Below, piece after piece: positions 59,101-64,000 of a stretch of DNA of 64,000 bases. The position numbers and the translations under genes were made by a program. The DNA is from a virus, in IMG/VR virus record IMGVR_UViG_3300021964_007369, positions 1 to 64,000 of that record; one strand, given 5' to 3'. Each line of letters starts with the position of its first letter. Within the stretch, counting starts at the first letter, position 1. The notes beneath the pieces are model-generated. The model was not told where the DNA came from. It searched no databases and saw only the letters and a list, made by a program, of their open reading frames with translations.

Positions 59101-62100
59101 AATTTTTCCGTTACCTAGTTCTGCACTTACTGAAGCTTCAACGCCACCGTCTTCAATACTTCCGTTTAGTGTAACTGCTGGTGCTGTAATATATCCAGAC
59201 CCTGAATTAGTTACCTTAATACTAGATATTTTTCCGTTAGATCCTAAGTATGCCTGTGCTGTTGCTCCACTACCGCCGCCACCAGTAATTACTACTGCTG
59301 GAGCACTACTATAAAGTTTTCCGGCGTTTCCTATTACAATTTTAGTTATTTCGTATCCAACATTGTCAATAAAATATTTACTAGGATAGATATCTGTCTC
59401 TGCATCGCCTGTTAATACTCTATCACCATCAACAATAATTCCTTGTGGACGTATTTCTCCTGCACGTTCGTTATATACCGGTGGAGCATCAAAATCGGTT
59501 ACACTAGATTGTGAATTTTCAATCTGTGTGTAAGAACTTACATATTCACGTATCTTAGATTTGTATGGCTTTGCTTCTTTGATAAACTCTTCATAACTTG
59601 GTAAACTATCATTTTTAAATGTAATTTTTTGTTCTAAGTTTCCAACATTATGTTTTGCTTTTACAAAACTTGTTTTAAATGCCCAATCAATGTATGGCTG
59701 TTCTGCAAATGCATAACGTAAACTACTAAAGAATAATTTATTATATTCTATTTCAAGATCTGTTATAAAGATTTTTTCTTTAATTGCAGTTAATATTATT
59801 CTTAATTCTTCAACTGGTTGTAAATCAAAAAATCCACTATCGTAACTAATACCGTCAAACCCAGTATTTGATATTTTACTATCATAAATTAAACTGTTAA
59901 ATTTAATTGTACCATTTTGTCTACCAACTGTTTGATAATTTACTGTATAGTCAACACCCGGCAAGTCGTTAATTTTCTTTAGCAATAACCAGCCGCCTGT
60001 TCCTACACTATTAATTTTTACAACACTACCTAACGAGTCTTGTATTGACTCTAATTCGTATGCACCGTTAACAACAAAATTAATTGCAGTGTTTGCATTA
60101 TAGCCTGTGGCATACCAATCAATGTAACTCCAATATCTTGATACATTGTATGCTTGACTTGATGCTCTCTGGAATGTTGTACCTGTTAATGCATAAGTTG
60201 CCCATCTACCACCAATTGTTTCGTCTGCATTTATAAGAATTGTAAATGGCCTAACTATTGCAGAAACAGAATCGCTATAATTTTTACCTTCGTTAATAAT
60301 ATTTGCACTATTAACTTTACCATCAGAATCAATAGTTAATGATATTTCTCCTGCTTCGCCTTGAGAATCAATAATCTCAACTGTAGGAGGAGTAATATAG
60401 CCGGCACCTTGATCAGTAACTTGTATTTCTGCAATTTTGCCATTAACAAGAATTAAGTTTAATTTTGCTTGTTTAACAGTTGCAGTATTAACTAATCTCA
60501 ATTCTGCATATGTATCAATCGAACGATCAAATTCATTACTTGCAATACTCGGTGTAGGCGATCTTCTATTTAAATCACTTAGATCATATTCATCAACGAT
60601 TAACTTTTCTTTTAGTACAATATTAATACGTTCAAATAATTGTTTTACTGCTTCGTTACGGTTTATAAACATACTTTGACGTGGAATGTTTTGTATTCCG
60701 TACTTTTGCTTTGCACTTAGTACAGGATCTGGAACTACTCTTGCCTGAGCATCATATCCAATTAAACTGTCAAACCATTTACGTTCAATATCTACATTAG
60801 GCTTACTATTAGCAAGTCCTTCAGTTAATATTTGATACTCGTTATGTATATTAATATCTTGATTGTCCAACGTCCAATATCTTACATTTAGTGCAATGTC
60901 ATTATCTTCTATTAAACTTTCGCAGTTGTGTAAAGCAAATTTATTGTTACCAAGGAATGTTAAGAATTTGTATCCTTGATTATCAGGGTTGTCAATAAAT
61001 TGTGTAACTTCAAACGCACTTATCTTTCTGCCTGGTATATTTGGAACAATTCTTTTATTCTTAACCCAAAAGTAATAATAAGTTGTAAATGTACCTGTTG
61101 ATTCGTCATACTCTCTTATTAAGCTGTATGCATTGTTACCATATAACGATACACCACTAATACCTTGAGCAAGGCCTGATTCACTATCTGCTAACTGATC
61201 CCATTGTTCTGGATTAAGTGTCGATTGTACCCATTCGTAAACATTAACAGTTGTTCCGGGGAACTTTGAACTAAAATTGTTTATACTTGTTATAATATCA
61301 CCTTGATAAGGATTAATCCAACGTGTTGAATCAATATCCCACCATAGTTTTCCAACAAACTTTTTATTTGTGTAGTTTAGTGTATCTTGTGTTGCTACAT
61401 TATCAGTTACATTACTATATGTTGCAGGATCATAACTTGTTTTAAATGCAAGTTCTTGTTCTGCAGGACCTGCAATTTTTCCTTGTATAGGATCAATATA
61501 GTCTAAGTAAGTAACTAGTTTCTGAGTTTTTGTGTTATACAAAAACGCTCCATTAAATTTTTCTAAGTTTGCTTGATCAATTGGCGAACGTAACGTTCTC
61601 CATGATTTTGACCCTCTTATCTTCTTATAATCTATAATGAGACCTTTTGCAGTTGTACTATCATCTGGATTATCGTATTCAGGTAAACTTACATATACAT
61701 GATTGGAACTTACTTTAACATTATCACCGTAGTATAATACATCTCTGTTTAAACTAAAGTCTTGTGCATATACTAACGTATTATTAATCAGCTCAAATAT
61801 ACTAACTGTTCCACTATCACTGTCAGTGGTTACAAATGTTGTTAATTTATTATCAAATACAGTTGTGCCACTATCAAATCTTGTTTTATTTTCAATGTCT
61901 CCGCCTCTTGACGTAACTGATAGCGTTCCAGCATCGTAACTTAAAGCAGTACCAAACTGTGTGTTAATTTCTTTATCAATACTTCTAATAGTTTGAGTTA
62001 AATCAAATGTTCCGTTTACTTGATTATAAACATAAACAGTTCCGGAGTCAATTGCTTCTACGCTATTTTGTGGAGCACCTATAAATATTTTTGTTCCGTC

Positions 62101-64000
62101 ATCGGAAATACTTAGGCTTGCTCCAAATCCTTCATACTCGCTAATAGGAGAGTCTATAATTTGACTATATTGATATCTTCCGTTTGTCTTTCTATAGACA
62201 GCAACTTTTATTAGTGGCTTAGTACTGTCTTGATGATTAGTATAAGAAGCTGTTGTTACAAGTACTTCACCGTTTGCACTTACATCAAATTGTTCTCCAA
62301 AATTAGTAAGTAAATCTTGTTCAATTGCACTATCATCGCCTAATGTAATTCCACTTAGGTTCGGAATAAAGCCTTGTATTGCTGTGCTTTCAGAAATTTC
62401 AGTCCAAAAGTTGCTATTAAACGCTTGACTTGTAAGATTAGTTTTTGCTGTGTACAATTTATTATTATAGAATACAATTTCATCTTCAAAATAATCTGTT
62501 GTATTATCAAATACACCTCTATACTTAGGATCTTTACCTAATTGGAAAGTTGTATCGGTGCTTGTTTTATTAAAGAAATACAATCTTCCTTCATTATCTT
62601 CAGTATTATTTCCTGATGCATGAGCAATAATTGTATAGGTTGTGCCATCTTTAACAATTTTAATCTTATTACCTAGACGTAGATTATTTTGTGCTGTAGG
62701 CACTGTGAAATATCCATCTAAATTATAATCTTTTCCTGAACTTTTCTTGTATACTCCAATAACACCTTCATTTGTAAACCCACTTGCACTTGCTGTAGAT
62801 GATACTGGAATTTTATTTGTTTGTTGCCAGTCAAAGTTAAACTGATTCGGAGCGTCTACTGTTCTAGTAATACCTGTCTTTGATGTGTCTTCATATATCC
62901 AATATTCTAATCCAGTTAAACTAGTACTTGGACTAATAGGGATATCCTCTCCTTGATCAACTACAATTAATTTTCCAGCTGTTGCTGTATCAAGTTTAGT
63001 ATTAACAATATTACCAACAAGTCTTTCTGTACTATCATTTAAGAAAAACGATAGTGTAGATAAATCATTGTTTGCTTGTCCTAAACTCCAACCTGTAGTT
63101 GTATTTTTAACAAATAATCTTACTCTATCAAATAATCTAATAACTTTGGTTACTTCTGCACTTGCATTTGTTGCTTGGTCAAGAACTGTATCACCTACAA
63201 CAGGTATAAAAGGATTACCTTGTAAGTCAAAGTTTGTAAACAATACTTCAATTTCGCCATCCCATATATCATTTACAACATGTGTTGAACTGTTTAGATA
63301 ACTAAACGACAATCCTATAGCCGACGGGTTTTGTACAGCATTATTAACTCTTAGTGTATTAAGATTAAATCTAAATAGATCACCAATATCTAAAGTAGAG
63401 TTTACTGGTGCTCTAAATATCCATTCACTTGATAATGTTACAACTTCAGTTTGTCCTTCGACAAAACTTAAAGTTTCAATATAACTAATTGGAGTAACTT
63501 GTGCGGCAGGTACTGTTTTTAAATTATCATAGATATTTTGATATAAGTTTACAGTATCTACTTCATCAAGTTTAATAATATCTTTAATTATTAAATTTGG
63601 ATTAGTTTCAGCAACTACATCACTACTAAAAGTAGAACCAACATTTATTAACCACCAGCCATTGTAAGCTGTATAATCAGTTGGGAACACTTTTGTATAT
63701 TCACCTAAGTATGCAACTCCTGAATATATATCATCAGTAGTTTCAAAATCACCATTTACATCTTTTAAATAAATTATTGTTTTATTATCCGGATTATTAA
63801 ACCTATAATAAACTTCTGCTTTACCAGCGGTAGTTTGTACAGTATCACCTACACCCGGAACAGCTTGTGTGTTATCAATAAGAATAATTAAATCAATTTT
63901 TTCAACAATACTATGTTCACCGTTTATAAATTCTTTCGAAAGTACTGGACTATTGTCAAACGGTAATACTCCGCTTGCACTTAAAGTTGTATACTGATTC
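56170..64000 (-). CDS. Giant mosaic virion structural protein, start beyond the window
   Basis: The frame stays open to the right edge, so at least 2,609 residues are present and the N-terminus is missing. An internal GTG at 63690 is not the start. The protein is a beta-rich mosaic. FG-GAP-like propeller strands (GFGASLSISDDGTKIFIGAP) lie at about 620-660. Two Gly-rich repeats contain VTDQGAGYITPPTVEI and VTNSGSGYITAPAVTLN. Several modules begin GDGSTTxF (for example GDGSTTSFVTRV and VGDGSTGTFTLSL). The end is helix-poor up to RFLKAEQAALPE. I recall similarly large proteins in marine T4-like phages. Baseplate or tail association is inferred. Confidence 0.7.
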   Translation of the reverse strand, partial: NQYTTLSASGVLPFDNSPVLSKEFINGEHSIVEKIDLIILIDNTQAVPGVGDTVQTTAGKAEVYYRFNNPDNKTIIYLKDVNGDFETTDDIYSGVAYLGEYTKVFPTDYTAYNGWWLINVGSTFSSDVVAETNPNLIIKDIIKLDEVDTVNLYQNIYDNLKTVPAAQVTPISYIETLSFVEGQTEVVTLSSEWIFRAPVNSTLDIGDLFRFNLNTLRVNNAVQNPSAIGLSFSYLNSSTHVVNDIWDGEIEVLFTNFDLQGNPFIPVVGDTVLDQATNASAEVTKVIRLFDRVRLFVKNTTTGWSLGQANNDLSTLSFFLNDSTERLVGNIVNTKLDTATAGKLIVVDQGEDIPISPSTSLTGLEYWIYEDTSKTGITRTVDAPNQFNFDWQQTNKIPVSSTASASGFTNEGVIGVYKKSSGKDYNLDGYFTVPTAQNNLRLGNKIKIVKDGTTYTIIAHASGNNTEDNEGRLYFFNKTSTDTTFQLGKDPKYRGVFDNTTDYFEDEIVFYNNKLYTAKTNLTSQAFNSNFWTEISESTAIQGFIPNLSGITLGDDSAIEQDLLTNFGEQFDVSANGEVLVTTASYTNHQDSTKPLIKVAVYRKTNGRYQYSQIIDSPISEYEGFGASLSISDDGTKIFIGAPQNSVEAIDSGTVYVYNQVNGTFDLTQTIRSIDKEINTQFGTALSYDAGTLSVTSRGGDIENKTRFDSGTTVFDNKLTTFVTTDSDSGTVSIFELINNTLVYAQDFSLNRDVLYYGDNVKVSSNHVYVSLPEYDNPDDSTTAKGLIIDYKKIRGSKSWRTLRSPIDQANLEKFNGAFLYNTKTQKLVTYLDYIDPIQGKIAGPAEQELAFKTSYDPATYSNVTDNVATQDTLNYTNKKFVGKLWWDIDSTRWINPYQGDIITSINNFSSKFPGTTVNVYEWVQSTLNPEQWDQLADSESGLAQGISGVSLYGNNAYSLIREYDESTGTFTTYYYFWVKNKRIVPNIPGRKISAFEVTQFIDNPDNQGYKFLTFLGNNKFALHNCESLIEDNDIALNVRYWTLDNQDINIHNEYQILTEGLANSKPNVDIERKWFDSLIGYDAQARVVPDPVLSAKQKYGIQNIPRQSMFINRNEAVKQLFERINIVLKEKLIVDEYDLSDLNRRSPTPSIASNEFDRSIDTYAELRLVNTATVKQAKLNLILVNGKIAEIQVTDQGAGYITPPTVEIIDSQGEAGEISLTIDSDGKVNSANIINEGKNYSDSVSAIVRPFTILINADETIGGRWATYALTGTTFQRASSQAYNVSRYWSYIDWYATGYNANTAINFVVNGAYELESIQDSLGSVVKINSVGTGGWLLLKKINDLPGVDYTVNYQTVGRQNGTIKFNSLIYDSKISNTGFDGISYDSGFFDLQPVEELRIILTAIKEKIFITDLEIEYNKLFFSSLRYAFAEQPYIDWAFKTSFVKAKHNVGNLEQKITFKNDSLPSYEEFIKEAKPYKSKIREYVSSYTQIENSQSSVTDFDAPPVYNERAGEIRPQGIIVDGDRVLTGDAETDIYPSKYFIDNVGYEITKIVIGNAGKLYSSAPAVVITGGGGSGATAQAYLGSNGKISSIKVTNSGSGYITAPAVTLNGSIEDGGVEASVSAELGNGKIRNAHIICKFDRTTGTMLLQTLDTTESFVSLANQQLFDLKYPMSLDTNSVTITVNGIEALRSQYTISNIKDTKKGYTRQTGRVSFNTAPTTNSNIVIKYNKDITMLQAQDRISLFYNPTTGMLANDLSQLLEGIDYGGVEVNSINFGGGAGWDADKWFTSSYDTFDTTYEDEVFRITDDSTKVYTLAKPLASGTVYNVYRNGIRIDDPNFGTDAQTNTSAIISSITGSGQTGFTFQDDQNLENIVQFDEEVVTVQDEDIFIIRKQTSDGSFVADPASYDTLIQGGNLNYTTASGVRPEDIIIDGDGFVTPTTSKGPEELVPGQILDTVDIKVFHRSGKGGSVISSNSYRGDGNTTVFKFGVLPQNEDSLFIKVNSTLYAKTQYTVDYANKQITFTTAPSTGSLVNLVSLSGNGEKILDMDVFIGDGSTTSFVTRVNKQDEVNYYVTIDGKVPESIIDIVDGRYVLTFGEAPKDGSIINYAIYEGEAQTFSEIKIDNFVGDGSTGTFTLSLTPFTAQPAIQNMIVKVGNTILSSGYKETFNVVTGREYQMREWQQEPGKLSSNDIKVYLNGTRELISAQDYIIRPFNSSIELFEGVGVPGDLLEIYVTVDSEYSLTTVDDDSTGFTTITFDSIPTINQTIEVYHFSNHDVQNIEKQNFDVVNRVALTVGTDEHEEYHRLRNGVVPLPNIPVDVNYVWVTLNKVLLTPSIDYKLTSNKKAIKLKNNPADNDTIEIIQFSTEGVLGNKFGFRQFKDLTNRTVYKRLGDAKEYRLLNDLNVFDKEIVLDDVSGIAQPNPKDNLPGVIMIGSERIEFFKMTENKLSQLTRGTLGTGVATTHTAGSEVLNQGFQQTVPYKDETVTLTFDGDGSTTAYDLGFTPATNNEFDVFVGGKRLRKNSISKFNVLLDQDSPEADETIPAEFTVDGTTSVVTLAVAPEMGEKVIITRKIGRLWTPNGSSLETTNNLITRFLKAEQAALPE

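Noticed and set aside
60962-60995. TTGACA-like site on the minus strand inside the giant structural gene
   Set aside because: The -10 box is TACAAA, only four of six, and it lies mid-gene; likely chance.
1-64000. CRISPR arrays, insertion sequences, rRNA genes
   Set aside because: No spaced direct repeats, transposase motifs or rRNA segments were seen; long stretches without genes are also absent, with all gaps under 100 bases.

Overview
The window looks like part of the genome of a T4-like marine myovirus. It is AT-rich and very densely coded, with ATGA and TAATG overlaps between most genes. The T4-type core genes are a gp45-like sliding clamp, a T4 RNase H-type 5' nuclease, a tail-fibre and tail-collar set, and a structural protein of more than 2,600 residues. 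Host-type promoters (TTGACA, 17 bases, TATAAT) coexist with a short AT-rich motif (NATAAATAN) that matches the T4 late promoter. Many marine T4-like phages of cyanobacteria and SAR11-type hosts look like this; the host itself cannot be read from the window.

Left part, plus strand (1-20926). A sugar-nucleotide cassette (cytidylyltransferase-like, phosphomannomutase-like HAD, NAD-dependent epimerase) is followed by the clamp, a methyltransferase, and a tRNA-guanine-transglycosylase/DpdA-like protein. Then come a QueD-like T-fold protein, a GT-B glycosyltransferase, a cupin, a phosphoribosyltransferase, an MBD4-like glycosylase, a HIT protein, an SGNH hydrolase, FolE, QueE and RNase H. A MoxR/VWA pair, several conserved small proteins, an FkbM-type methyltransferase and a tail-fibre-like protein close this part. 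FolE, the QueD-like protein, QueE and the transglycosylase-like protein together read as a 7-deazaguanine pathway, most simply for modification of the phage's own DNA.

Middle part, almost all minus strand (21019-49169). This is the most unusual region. It holds eleven separate radical-SAM proteins, five Fe(II)/2-oxoglutarate-type oxygenases, two nitroreductase-like proteins and a membrane fatty-acid desaturase. It also holds four glycosyltransferase-like proteins, two or three SGNH-type proteins, a methyltransferase-like protein, a very small kinase-fold protein and a few unknowns. Most genes overlap by a few bases, and the block reads as one long operon from a near-consensus promoter at 49193-49221. 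A single plus-strand nitroreductase gene at 25794 interrupts it. Seven of the radical-SAM proteins share a C-terminal tail pattern ending in x-P-E or close to it, and eight carry a Cys-rich segment before the radical-SAM core.

Right part, minus strand (49240-64000). This is a structural operon: a giant mosaic virion protein (its start lies beyond the window), a smaller structural protein, three tail-fibre-like proteins built on the same N-terminal module (one with a phage tail-collar domain) and one more structural protein. Late-type motifs precede several of these genes, often overlapping the stop codon of the upstream gene.

Inference: the middle block looks like a phage-encoded chemistry island that modifies a glycan, lipid or protein substrate. 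Its host-type promoter suggests expression before the virion genes. No substrate can be identified from sequence alone.
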